Assembly: GCA_002239025.1 (NCBI GenBank)
Contig: MPNM01000011.1
Span: forward strand, 40,023 to 104,022
Length of the DNA: 64,000 bases
DNA from: Chloroflexi bacterium bin125
Lineage (GTDB): Bacteria; Chloroflexota; Dehalococcoidia; Bin125
Direction of reading: 5' to 3'
Below, piece by piece: positions 24,112-31,935 of this stretch. Positions within the stretch are counted from its first letter, which is position 1; each line of letters begins with the position of its first letter. The notes beneath the pieces are model-generated. The model ran no database searches. It was not told the origin of the DNA and worked only from the letters and a program-made list of their open reading frames with translations. The position numbers and the translations under genes are program-made.

Positions 24112-26277
24112 CTATGGGTTCTGTGGCAGGCGTTCGGCGAGGAACTCGGCGTAGTGCATGGTTTCGTGCGTTGCTCCGCTGGCGACGGCGCCGGCGCGCA
24201 GGTGCAGGGCGCAGCCGGGGTTGTTGGTGATCAAGGTGTCACAGCCGCTCTCGGCGACGCAGGCGAGCTTGCGCTCGAGGATTCCCTGCCCGACTTCCGG
24301 CGCGGCCATTGACGTGAGGCCGCCGAAGCCGCAGCAGACCTCGGGCTCTTCGAGCGGCAACCCAGACTCGCCGGTCAGGCGCTCGACGAGTTGGTCGATT
24401 CGGGCGAAGGGATCGCCTCGGTTGGAAGCCTGGCAAAATCGATGCGCGGTCCACGATCCATTTTCGGCCTCCTCGAGGCAGCCGTCGGGGAGTCGTCCGG
24501 GGCCGTCTAGCCAGGCGGCGAGGTCGTGGACGCGACGGCTGACAGCCGATGCTCGTTGCTGCATTTCAGGGTCGTCGTGGAAGAGCTCGGGCCAGTGTTC
24601 CTGCATGGCGATCACGCAGCTTGGCGCTGGAGTAACGATCTGGTTGGAGCCGCCTTCTAATGCCTCGATAGTTTGTCGTGCCATTGTTCGCGCCGACTCC
24701 CAGTCTCCGGCGTCGAATGCCGGCAGACCGCAGCAGTGCTGCGATTGCGGGATTCTGACCGATGCGCCGCCGGCCTCGATCAAGCGTGCCGCGGCGTCCA
24801 CGGCGGTGGGCAGCATACGGTCGGCGAGGCATTGGGCGAACAGATCGACTGCTTGTCCGGTCGCGGGCGACTCGGCGATCGGCGGCTGTGGTTTGCGGCT
24901 TCTGACCAGCGTTCGACCATTGCGAAGCGGCAGCGCCGGTACGGAACGCCAGCGCAGGCGCCTGGGCAGTGGAAGTCGAAGGTGGTCGCGACGGACGAGG
25001 CCGAACAGTCTCGCGCCCCCTGAAGCGAGCGCGCCCAGGCCCATCAGATGGTGAAACAGACTCGGTTTGGCCCAGAACCGAAGCGCGGCGCGTTCCCAGC
25101 GCGGCGCATGGCCCGCCTCGTGAGCGCGGTGGCGGACGTCGAGAATCTGCTTGGGCAGCGGAATGGCCACCGGACAGACGGTCTCGCAGGCGCCGCAGGA
25201 GACGCACAGACCCTGGGGACCAGCCGCCTCCTCAATGCCGTGGTGGAAGGTCGTGTTGACCAGCCCGACCGCGCCTGTGTAAATGTGGCCGAAGGTGTGT
25301 CCACCGACGACCTGGTACGGCGGGCAGACGTTGGCGCAGGCGCCGCAGCGGATACAGCGCAGGGCGTCCCCGATGCTGTCCGATTCGCGCATTTGGCGAC
25401 GGCCGTTGTCGAGCAGGATGATGTGCATCTCTTTGCCCGGCTGGGCTCCGGTGATGCAAGTGGTGTAGGTGCTCAGCGTCTGTGCAGTGGCGGAGCGCGG
25501 CAGGAGCTGGAGTTGGCGCTCAGCGTCGGCCCAGGAGGGGATCAGCTTTTCGATTCCGGCAGTGACGAAATGGACATCGGGCAGCGATGTGGCCAGCCGC
25601 ATGTTGCCTTCGTTGGTGACGACCATGATGCTGCCGGTCTCGGCGATCAGCGCGTTGGCGCCGGTCAGCCCTGCGCCGGCGGAGAGGTAATGTCCGCGCA
25701 GGCCGTCGCGAGCGCTGGCGACCATGGCCGGGATGTCGTCGGGATCGAACTCGCGATCGAGCTCCTTGCCCAGGATTTCTGCGACATACTGTCGCTTCTG
25801 ATGGATTGCGGGCATGACCAGATGTGAGGGCCGCTCCTCGGCGAGCTGCAACAGCCACTCACCCAGGTCGGTCTCGATGGCGATGATGCCTCGTTGTTCG
25901 AGCTCGTGATTGAGCTCGATCTCCTCAGAGACCATCGATTTGCTCTTGACAATCAGTTCGATGCCGCGAGACTTGCAGACGCTCGAGATGTAGTTGACTG
26001 CGTCCTCGGCGGTGCTCAGCTCGACGACGGTTGCGCCGGCCGCCTCGGCGTTGGCTCGGAATTGGGCAATGTGGTCGTCCCAGTGCTCGAGAGTGAGGTC
26101 CTTGACCGCGGCGAACTCCTGGCGCAGGTCGTCAAAGGAGCGTTCGGTGCGCTGCTCGAGACGTTTGACCTGTGCGTCGCGGCTTTCTCGCCACGAGCGC
26201 TGGAAGGTCAGCAGTCGCGGTTTCAGATCGGGATCGCCGACCGAGCGTCGATAGCGTTGTTTGAATGTTGTGCTCAT
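24112..26277 (-). CDS. LutB-LutA fusion: LUD domain, two 4Fe-4S clusters, two CCG domains
   Basis: A 721-residue fusion. Residues 1 to about 290 form the LUD domain (GANALIAETGSIMVV). About 290-400 hold two ferredoxin-type motifs, CIRCGACANVCPP and CVSCGACETVCP. About 450-720 carry two cysteine-rich CCG domains (HCCGLPAFDAGD and VCCGFGGL) like LutA/GlpC. In Bacillus LutA and LutB are separate subunits of the lactate-oxidising LutABC complex; here A and B are one chain. It probably oxidises L-lactate or a similar 2-hydroxyacid. It overlaps lutC by ATGA. Confidence 0.92.
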   Translation of the reverse strand: MSTTFKQRYRRSVGDPDLKPRLLTFQRSWRESRDAQVKRLEQRTERSFDDLRQEFAAVKDLTLEHWDDHIAQFRANAEAAGATVVELSTAEDAVNYISSVCKSRGIELIVKSKSMVSEEIELNHELEQRGIIAIETDLGEWLLQLAEERPSHLVMPAIHQKRQYVAEILGKELDREFDPDDIPAMVASARDGLRGHYLSAGAGLTGANALIAETGSIMVVTNEGNMRLATSLPDVHFVTAGIEKLIPSWADAERQLQLLPRSATAQTLSTYTTCITGAQPGKEMHIILLDNGRRQMRESDSIGDALRCIRCGACANVCPPYQVVGGHTFGHIYTGAVGLVNTTFHHGIEEAAGPQGLCVSCGACETVCPVAIPLPKQILDVRHRAHEAGHAPRWERAALRFWAKPSLFHHLMGLGALASGGARLFGLVRRDHLRLPLPRRLRWRSVPALPLRNGRTLVRSRKPQPPIAESPATGQAVDLFAQCLADRMLPTAVDAAARLIEAGGASVRIPQSQHCCGLPAFDAGDWESARTMARQTIEALEGGSNQIVTPAPSCVIAMQEHWPELFHDDPEMQQRASAVSRRVHDLAAWLDGPGRLPDGCLEEAENGSWTAHRFCQASNRGDPFARIDQLVERLTGESGLPLEEPEVCCGFGGLTSMAAPEVGQGILERKLACVAESGCDTLITNNPGCALHLRAGAVASGATHETMHYAEFLAERLPQNP

Positions 26278-26783
26278 GGCAGCACCGCCACGGTCAACCG
26301 ACTTGGTCCCTGAACTCCGATAGTCAGCGAGCGCTCGATATCGGCGGTTCTTGAGGGGCCAGTGACGAATGTTGCGTAGGCGGCAGCGCGGGGTTGTTGC
26401 GCGAGCCAGGCGAAGCCTTCGGCGAGCTCGTCGAGGATGTCAGTTTCCTGCACGGCCACGATGAGATGCCTGGTCAGCAGTGAGACGGCGCGATCGATCG
26501 TTGATGGTTCGATCAGTAGTACCGAGCCGGTTTCGGCGATCGCCAGTTGGGCCACGGCGATTCCGACCGGGCGGTCGGCGATGGAGCGTAGTGGATCGCT
26601 ATCGTCGGGCAGTTGCCCTCGTTGTAACTGTTCATATGCTGCAGGCGAGACGACGGGTGAGTCATCGCCCAGCGACGTTGCAAATGCCCAGAGGTCGTCC
26701 CAGGAATCGCAACGTCGGAACTCGCCCTGGGCGGCGTGCAAGCCCTCGGCGAACTGTGCGGCGCGCTGGTTGGTCGTGACCAT
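26274..26783 (-). CDS. lutC: LutC-like LUD-domain protein
   Basis: A 169-residue stand-alone LUD protein with the signature VGIAVAQLAIAETGSVLLIE and a C-terminal VTGPSRTADIERSLTIGVQGP, as in LutC/YkgG. It is the third component of the LutABC 2-hydroxyacid oxidation complex. Its stop overlaps the LutBA start by four bases, giving the gene order lutC, lutBA, amidohydrolase. It is about 20-30 residues shorter at the N terminus than typical LutC. Confidence 0.88.
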   Translation of the reverse strand: MVTTNQRAAQFAEGLHAAQGEFRRCDSWDDLWAFATSLGDDSPVVSPAAYEQLQRGQLPDDSDPLRSIADRPVGIAVAQLAIAETGSVLLIEPSTIDRAVSLLTRHLIVAVQETDILDELAEGFAWLAQQPRAAAYATFVTGPSRTADIERSLTIGVQGPSRLTVAVLP

Positions 26784-26860
26784 GCCGGGAGTCTAGCAGC
26801 CGCGCCGATGTATGCTCGTGAGGATGCTCGGTTGGCAGAGCTATGTACGGAGTACGCGTG

Positions 26861-28015
26861 ATGATTGAACTCAACGAATCGCAACGACTGATACAACAAA
26901 CAGTACGTGACTTTGCGCGCGCCGAGATTGATCCGATCGCAGATGATATTGATCGCGAAGATCGGTTTGCATCACACTTATGGCCGATGCTTGGAGATCT
27001 AGGACTGCTCGGAGTTACAATTGAAGAACAGTATGGAGGATCGAACGCTGGCCTATTGGCCGGTGTGATTGCTACTGAAGAGATCGCCAGGGCCAGCGCC
27101 TCAATCGCGTTGTCCTACGGCGCCCACGCGAACCTGTGCGCGAACAACATTGCCTCGAACGGTAGTGAGGCTCAGAAGGAACAGTACCTTCCCGGTCTGT
27201 GCGACGGCAGCGCCATTGGCGCATTGGCGTTGACTGAACCAGAGGCTGGATCGGATGCGATGGGGATTCGCACGACTGCCGTGCGCGACGGCGATGTCTA
27301 CCGGCTCAACGGCAGCAAAATGTTCATCACGAATGGCTCGGTCGCCGACACGCTGGTGCTTTATGCGAAGACGAACCCTGAGGCGGGGTCTCAGGGGGTG
27401 ACGGCGTTCATTGTCGAGTCGGGATTTGAAGGGTTCAGCGTCGGACAGGTGCTGGACAAGGTTGGGCATCGTGGCTCGCCGACGGCGGAGCTGATTCTCG
27501 AAGACTGCATCGTGCCGGTGTCCAATGTGATGCGTGGTGAAGGCTCAGGAGCCTCAGTGATGATGCAGGGGCTCGCGGTGGAGCGAGCATTTCTCGCCGG
27601 CGAGCCGCTGGGCATCGCGCAGGCGGCGCTGGATGAGGCGGTGGAGTACGCGCGCAATCGAAGGCAGTTCGGGCAGCGAATCGGCGACTTCCAACTGATC
27701 CAGGCAATGCTCGCGGATATGTACACAGAGCTGGAGGCAGCCCGCTGGCTGGTCTATCGGACGGCGCACGTGGTTGAAGAGGCGGCGGCGCGGGGGATCC
27801 GCAGCAACAAGGAGGCTGCGGCCGCCATTCTCTACTCGGCAGAGATGTCGAGTCGGGTGGCGGACAAGGCCGTGCAGATTCACGGTGGGTATGGATACAT
27901 GAGTGAGAGTCGGGTGGCGCGCTATGTCAGGGACGCGAAGCTGTTGGAGATCGGGGCGGGGACCTCGGAGATTCGTCGGATGTTGATTGGTCGGGAGTTG
28001 GTGGGTCCGGAGTGA
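26861..28015 (+). CDS. Acyl-CoA dehydrogenase, isovaleryl-CoA dehydrogenase-like
   Basis: A 384-residue flavoprotein that oxidises acyl-CoA to enoyl-CoA, passing electrons to ETF. It shows ALTEPEAGSDAMGI, GSKMFITNGSVAD, RRQFGQRIGDFQLIQ and QIHGGYGYMSES. The C terminus has IGAGTSEIRR without a Glu at the usual C-terminal position, while VERAFLAGE supplies the alternative base position used by isovaleryl-CoA dehydrogenase; branched-chain substrates are therefore likely. The ATG at 26861 was chosen over 26843, with GGAG upstream. The first 150 or so bases are visibly less G+C-rich than the rest. Confidence 0.92.
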   Translation: MIELNESQRLIQQTVRDFARAEIDPIADDIDREDRFASHLWPMLGDLGLLGVTIEEQYGGSNAGLLAGVIATEEIARASASIALSYGAHANLCANNIASNGSEAQKEQYLPGLCDGSAIGALALTEPEAGSDAMGIRTTAVRDGDVYRLNGSKMFITNGSVADTLVLYAKTNPEAGSQGVTAFIVESGFEGFSVGQVLDKVGHRGSPTAELILEDCIVPVSNVMRGEGSGASVMMQGLAVERAFLAGEPLGIAQAALDEAVEYARNRRQFGQRIGDFQLIQAMLADMYTELEAARWLVYRTAHVVEEAAARGIRSNKEAAAAILYSAEMSSRVADKAVQIHGGYGYMSESRVARYVRDAKLLEIGAGTSEIRRMLIGRELVGPE

Positions 28016-28055
28016 TCTAAGATCGCCCCGAACGACAACGGGGCTATCGACTTTC

Positions 28056-28256
28056 CTCCCTCTGCGAGAGACCGATGTACGACTCCCCTTCTCCCCCCTT
28101 GCGGGGGAGATGCCGAAGGCAGAGGGGGGTCCTGTCCGCAGCTTCTATCTGTTACGCACCGACCGACCCCCCCTCTGTCACTCCGTGACATCTCCCCCCG
28201 CAAGGGGGGGAGAGCGGAATCGGAGGTTACGCACCGGTCTCTGCGAGGGGGAGCAA
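28056..28256. repeat. Modular palindromic repeat, full two-arm unit (core 83-215 of this kb)
   Basis: This is the same two-arm structure as at 815-951: CTCCCCCCTTGCGGGGGAG, TGCCGAAGGCA, a spacer, TGTCACTCCGTGACA, CTCCCCCCGCAAGGGGGG. Outer arms (CTGCGAGAGACCGATG and CACCGGTCTCTGCGAGG) are inverted copies of each other. It lies between the convergent acyl-CoA dehydrogenase and UGSC genes and leaves no room for a gene. Confidence 0.85.
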
Positions 28257-28303
28257 AGGGATCCACGCTCTCCGAGATATGGCCTGAAAGCCATGCGCCA
28301 AAA

Positions 28304-28831
28304 CTACGAACCAAGCAGAATCAACTTCCCCTGTTCATAGGCATCCAGAGCGCGGGCCTGAAGCCCTTCGATTCCGGCGCTTCCGATTGGGTGATCGACG
28401 AGGGCGTAGCGGAAGTCGGGCATTCCCAGGGTCTTGGCGATCATGCGGCCGGTGGGGTCGAATGGGTGGGTGCAGAGGACCAGGCCGGGCTTGCCGTACT
28501 GCTCGAAGGTGATGCCGTCGTGCACACTGCACGTTGAGCAGGAGCCTCAATCACCCACCGCGGTGATCAGGAAATCAACATCGTTGGCGATTCGCTCCAG
28601 CACCTGTGGCTCGGCGATCCGGCTGGCGTTGCGCTTGCCGGAGTCGATCACGATGTTGCAGTTTGCCTGCTGCTCGAAGACCTCGGCGGTGTAGCGCAAC
28701 AGTTTGTCGGCGTTGACTTTGCCGTTGGAGAAGAGGCCGATGCGCAGGCCCTCGACTGAGGTCAGCCGGGGGGCGGAGCAAAAGCCGGTTGGCGTGGGTT
28801 CGCCAGTGGGGTCGAAGAGTTCGAGCGACAT
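28304..28831 (-). CDS. UGSC-family selenoprotein (in-frame TGA read as selenocysteine)
   Basis: The ORF track splits this into two ORFs either side of a TGA at 28549-28547, but they are in frame and join as FLITAVGD-U-GSCSTCSVHDG, the Sec-Gly-Ser-Cys signature that names the UGSC family. The joined protein has 175 residues: an N-terminal lead (ELFDPTGEPTP), LRIGLFSNGKVNADKLL, the Sec motif after about residue 94, and CTHPFDPTGRMIAKTLGMPDFRY downstream. A 6-bp hairpin with a G-first loop lies 13 bases past the TGA, as expected of a bacterial SECIS. It is probably a redox enzyme; the reaction is unknown. It lies 20 bases after the gene at 28852. Confidence 0.85.
28519..28533 (-). promoter_or_regulatory. 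Candidate bSECIS hairpin of the UGSC gene
   Basis: CGTGCA-GTG-TGCACG forms a perfect 6-bp stem starting 13 bases after the TGA. The loop begins with G and lies about 19 bases from the UGA, inside the range described for bacterial SECIS elements read by SelB. Confidence 0.6.
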
Positions 28832-28851
28832 GATGGACTCCGAGTCTGAGG

Positions 28852-29904
28852 TCAGCAGTCGAGGCAGACGCCGATGGCTTTGGTCTGATAGATGGAGTTG
28901 CGTCCGCGACTCCAGGAGGGCAGGAAGGCTGAGTGTCCGCCGGCCTCGCCGCCGGCGACGACGAGCAGGATGTCGTCGGGGGTGCGACCTCGGCGGAACG
29001 CGCCATTGCCTCGCTCGCCCTCGGCAAGTCCGTCGCCTGGGTGCCCGGCAGGCCACTTGCCCTTGCTCAGCATTTCTTCGGGATCACGGCTGGCGTGCTC
29101 GAAGAGGTATGCCTGGACATCCTGTTTGGTCATCCCACCTGACGCGGCGATCTCTGCGTGTTCAGGCGACATCACGACCAGTGACTGGCCATCAGTCAGC
29201 GCGCCCAGCGAGGCCATGGCGTCGGCAAAGGTGTCGAGCAGGAGTTTTGGGTCGCTGGTGTAGTGATTCTCGACGTTGTAGAAGCCGGAGGCTGCGAAGA
29301 CGGTGGCGGTCGACACCTCGGGCGGGAAGTCGAGCGAGACGTGCAATGGCTCCCATGGGCTATTGAGGATGTTCTCGGCGATGCAACAGCCGTACTTCCC
29401 GGGCCAGCCGGTGGTCGAGCGATCGGAGATGCCCGGGATCATCTGGAAGATGTTCATGATCACCAGGCGCATCGCCCGTCCGATGGTCGCGTTGGCGCGG
29501 TTGCCCGGGCCGAAGACGTTGACGCTGGCGTTCATCCCGATTTCGTCGCGGATATCTCCCGAGATGATCACCACAGGTGCTGAGCCTCCGGTGCTGGCGG
29601 TCGAACCGTGGAAGTTGTAGGCGTCTTCGTTCAGACCCTCGAGCGCAGCCAGCACGGTAGGGAAGTACTGCGGCTGGCAGCCCGCCATGACGGCGTTGAT
29701 GGCAGCCGATTGAACGCTGCATTCGCGTCCAGTGGCGGGATGCCGGGCGACGATTTCCTCAGGAGGGCGTCCGGCGGCCATGAGGAATCGTTCGACCCGC
29801 TCACGAGCCGGAGGGACGACCGGAAGCCCGTCGGTCCAGCCCTGCTCGTAGCACCAGTCGATAGCGGAGAGTTCGTCGGTGAGAGTGTGGGTCTTGGTGG
29901 TCAT
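28852..29904 (-). CDS. Conserved hypothetical protein encoded upstream of UGSC
   Basis: A 350-residue, apparently cytoplasmic protein without a recognised family. It opens with TDELSAIDWCYEQGWTDGLPVVPP and has a glycine-rich centre (GSTASTGGSAPVVIISGDIR), IGRAMRLVIMNIFQMIPGISD, a GKYGCCIAEN segment and a C-terminal KAIGVCLDC with two cysteines. The ORF track extends into repeat DNA; the ATG at 29904 was chosen. It is the first gene of a two-gene unit with the selenoprotein, so it is probably its substrate-binding or redox partner. Function cannot be assigned. Confidence 0.75.
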   Translation of the reverse strand: MTTKTHTLTDELSAIDWCYEQGWTDGLPVVPPARERVERFLMAAGRPPEEIVARHPATGRECSVQSAAINAVMAGCQPQYFPTVLAALEGLNEDAYNFHGSTASTGGSAPVVIISGDIRDEIGMNASVNVFGPGNRANATIGRAMRLVIMNIFQMIPGISDRSTTGWPGKYGCCIAENILNSPWEPLHVSLDFPPEVSTATVFAASGFYNVENHYTSDPKLLLDTFADAMASLGALTDGQSLVVMSPEHAEIAASGGMTKQDVQAYLFEHASRDPEEMLSKGKWPAGHPGDGLAEGERGNGAFRRGRTPDDILLVVAGGEAGGHSAFLPSWSRGRNSIYQTKAIGVCLDC

Positions 29905-29997
29905 GTGGGTGAGTCTAGAGCGTTGGGCTGAAGCGCTTCGGACAACGGTCACCGGACCAATACCAACCCCACTACCACGCGATTTACCAGCGATCTT

Positions 29998-30125
29998 TCC
30001 TCCCCCTCGCAGGGGGAGGTGCCGAAGGCGGAGGGGGTCCCTTTGCCGGAGAGCAGCATTCAGTTTCGTAACGACCGGCGGGACCCCCTCAGTCACTTCG
30101 TGACAGCTCCCCTTGCAAGGGGGAG
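29998..30125. repeat. Modular palindromic repeat, diverged two-arm unit
   Basis: Arms CTCCCCCTCGCAGGGGGAG plus TGCCGAAGGCG, and TCAGTCACTTCGTGACAGCTCCCC plus TTGCAAGGGGGAG, surround a spacer. They lie in the 375-base gap between divergent genes (29904 and 30280). The rest of the gap, 30126-30279, shows no ORF and should hold the MFS promoter. Confidence 0.8.
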
Positions 30126-30279
30126 CAAACTCGTCCCTGCGCGGCAAGAGCCAGTGCTGTGGTTTGACAGCTTCAGGTCCCTATACGTTCTCAGTTAGTT
30201 CGTCCAGCCGAACTGACCATCTAAACTGAGCCTGCGGCGCGTCTGGAACGGCTCCTGACGTGTCTGTGAAGAGGCGGCG

Positions 30280-31935
30280 ATGGTGCAGAGGAATGGCGCC
30301 GGAGGCCAGCAGGTTGAGGATGATCGTCCGCTGGTCAGCGGGCCGTCGCTTGGGCCGATTCCTTACTACTGGGTCGCGGCGATTGTTGTTTGTGTCGGCA
30401 CATTCCTGGGCGTGGTTGACAACTCGATCACGAACATTGCGCTGCCCACGCTGAGCAACGAGTTCGGCCGACCGGCGGACGACGTGGTCTGGGTCGCGCT
30501 GTCATTCATCGTCGTCAGCACTGGCTTGTCCTTGACCATGGGTCGGTTGGGCGACATCTACGGCCGCAAGATGCTCTACGTGGTCGGATTCATCGTGCTG
30601 ACAATCGCCACGGGATTGTCGGCGATATCGGGGTCGCTGGAAGAACTGATTGGCACCCGAGTCCTGCAGGCGGTCGGTTCCGCGATGACGATGGCAAACG
30701 GAGCGGCCATCATCACTGCCGCATTTCCGCCGTCGAAGCGTGGCACCGGATTGGGACTGATGGTCTCGACCGTTGGCGCGGGCGCGATGGCGGGTCCAGC
30801 GCTTGGCGGTGTCTTGCTTGATCTGATCGATTGGCGCGCGATCTTCTGGACGCGTGTCCCATTGGGCGTCGTCGGCACGTTCCTGGCCTGGCGGCTGCTG
30901 GTTGATGGTTCTCCCGACAACCGGCCGCGGGGACTCGACATTCCCGGCGCGCTGCTGCTCTTCGGGATGCTGGGCTGCCTGACATTCGGGATCAACCGCG
31001 GCGGCAGTATCGGCTGGACGTCGCCGTTCATGATCACGACGTTTGCCCTGAGCGCGATCTTCCTCGTTGGATTCATCGTGGTCGAACGGCGAACGTTCTC
31101 TCCGATCGTGGACCTGGGACTGTTCAAGGGTCGCGGGTTCAGTTTCGGCATCTCGGCAGCGATCTTGCAGTTCATGGGGATGAGCGCCTCGCTCTATCTG
31201 ACGCCCTGGTTGTGGCAATTCGGGCGCGGGTTCTCGCCGATTGAGATTGCGGCGGTGATGCTCCCGATGCCGATGGCGATGATGCTCTGGTCGCCGATTT
31301 CAGGGCGTATCTCGGATCGCCTGAGTTCGAGGCCGCTGACCACAGCCGGCATGATCATGGTCTGCGCCGCACTCTTCTTGCTCTCCAGAACGACGATAGA
31401 TACGTCGCCTGTCGACTTTGGCCTGCGGATGCTGCTATTGGGTATCGGCACGTCGACCTTCAGCACCCCGAACACGGCGGTGATCATGTCCGCAGTTCCG
31501 CCTCAACGTCTGGGCACGGCTTCGGCAGCGCAGACCACGGCGCGCACGATCGGCAATGCGATCGGAGCCGCGATCTGGGTCGCGATCTTTGTATCCGTCG
31601 CCGGCGCGGTTGGTGAGTCGGTGAGTTCGCCGGCGCTGATCATCGACGGATTCCGCACGGCGCTGTTGGTCGCTGCCATCTGCACCGCTCCGGCGATCCT
31701 GTTCTCATTGGTTGGTGGTCAGCGCGGCGTGCGTAAGGTGGCGGAGAAGGCGGCGGTTGGGGCTCAGGCCGTGCGCGAAGCAATCGAGTTCGAGATATCG
31801 CTCATGGTGCCCCTGTTCCGCGGCCAAAAGTCGATATCACATAGTGAAATTGGTTTGCGCCGGGAGAACGGACTCAACGGCGTCAGTGAGCCACGACCGG
31901 TGAACACCGCTCAGGTGGAGGAGGAGTCGAAGTGA
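30280..31935 (+). CDS. MFS transporter, DHA2 (EmrB/QacA) drug-efflux family
   Basis: A 551-residue 14-helix MFS protein. FLGVVDNSITNIALPTL in the first helix, MGRLGDIYGRKMLYV (motif A) and GAGAMAGPALGGVLL (the antiporter motif C) place it in the DHA2 proton-driven exporter group. The C-terminal 70 residues are hydrophilic. Its stop overlaps the GTG start of the next flavoprotein gene by four bases. The pairing suggests export or import of a small carboxylate related to that enzyme, but drug efflux is equally possible. Confidence 0.9.
   Translation: MVQRNGAGGQQVEDDRPLVSGPSLGPIPYYWVAAIVVCVGTFLGVVDNSITNIALPTLSNEFGRPADDVVWVALSFIVVSTGLSLTMGRLGDIYGRKMLYVVGFIVLTIATGLSAISGSLEELIGTRVLQAVGSAMTMANGAAIITAAFPPSKRGTGLGLMVSTVGAGAMAGPALGGVLLDLIDWRAIFWTRVPLGVVGTFLAWRLLVDGSPDNRPRGLDIPGALLLFGMLGCLTFGINRGGSIGWTSPFMITTFALSAIFLVGFIVVERRTFSPIVDLGLFKGRGFSFGISAAILQFMGMSASLYLTPWLWQFGRGFSPIEIAAVMLPMPMAMMLWSPISGRISDRLSSRPLTTAGMIMVCAALFLLSRTTIDTSPVDFGLRMLLLGIGTSTFSTPNTAVIMSAVPPQRLGTASAAQTTARTIGNAIGAAIWVAIFVSVAGAVGESVSSPALIIDGFRTALLVAAICTAPAILFSLVGGQRGVRKVAEKAAVGAQAVREAIEFEISLMVPLFRGQKSISHSEIGLRRENGLNGVSEPRPVNTAQVEEESK

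Noticed and set aside
28547-28549. TGA as a nonsense mutation or pseudogene break
   Set aside because: The codon falls exactly at U in the U-G-S-C family motif, both sides stay in frame, and a bSECIS-like hairpin follows, so selenocysteine is the better reading.
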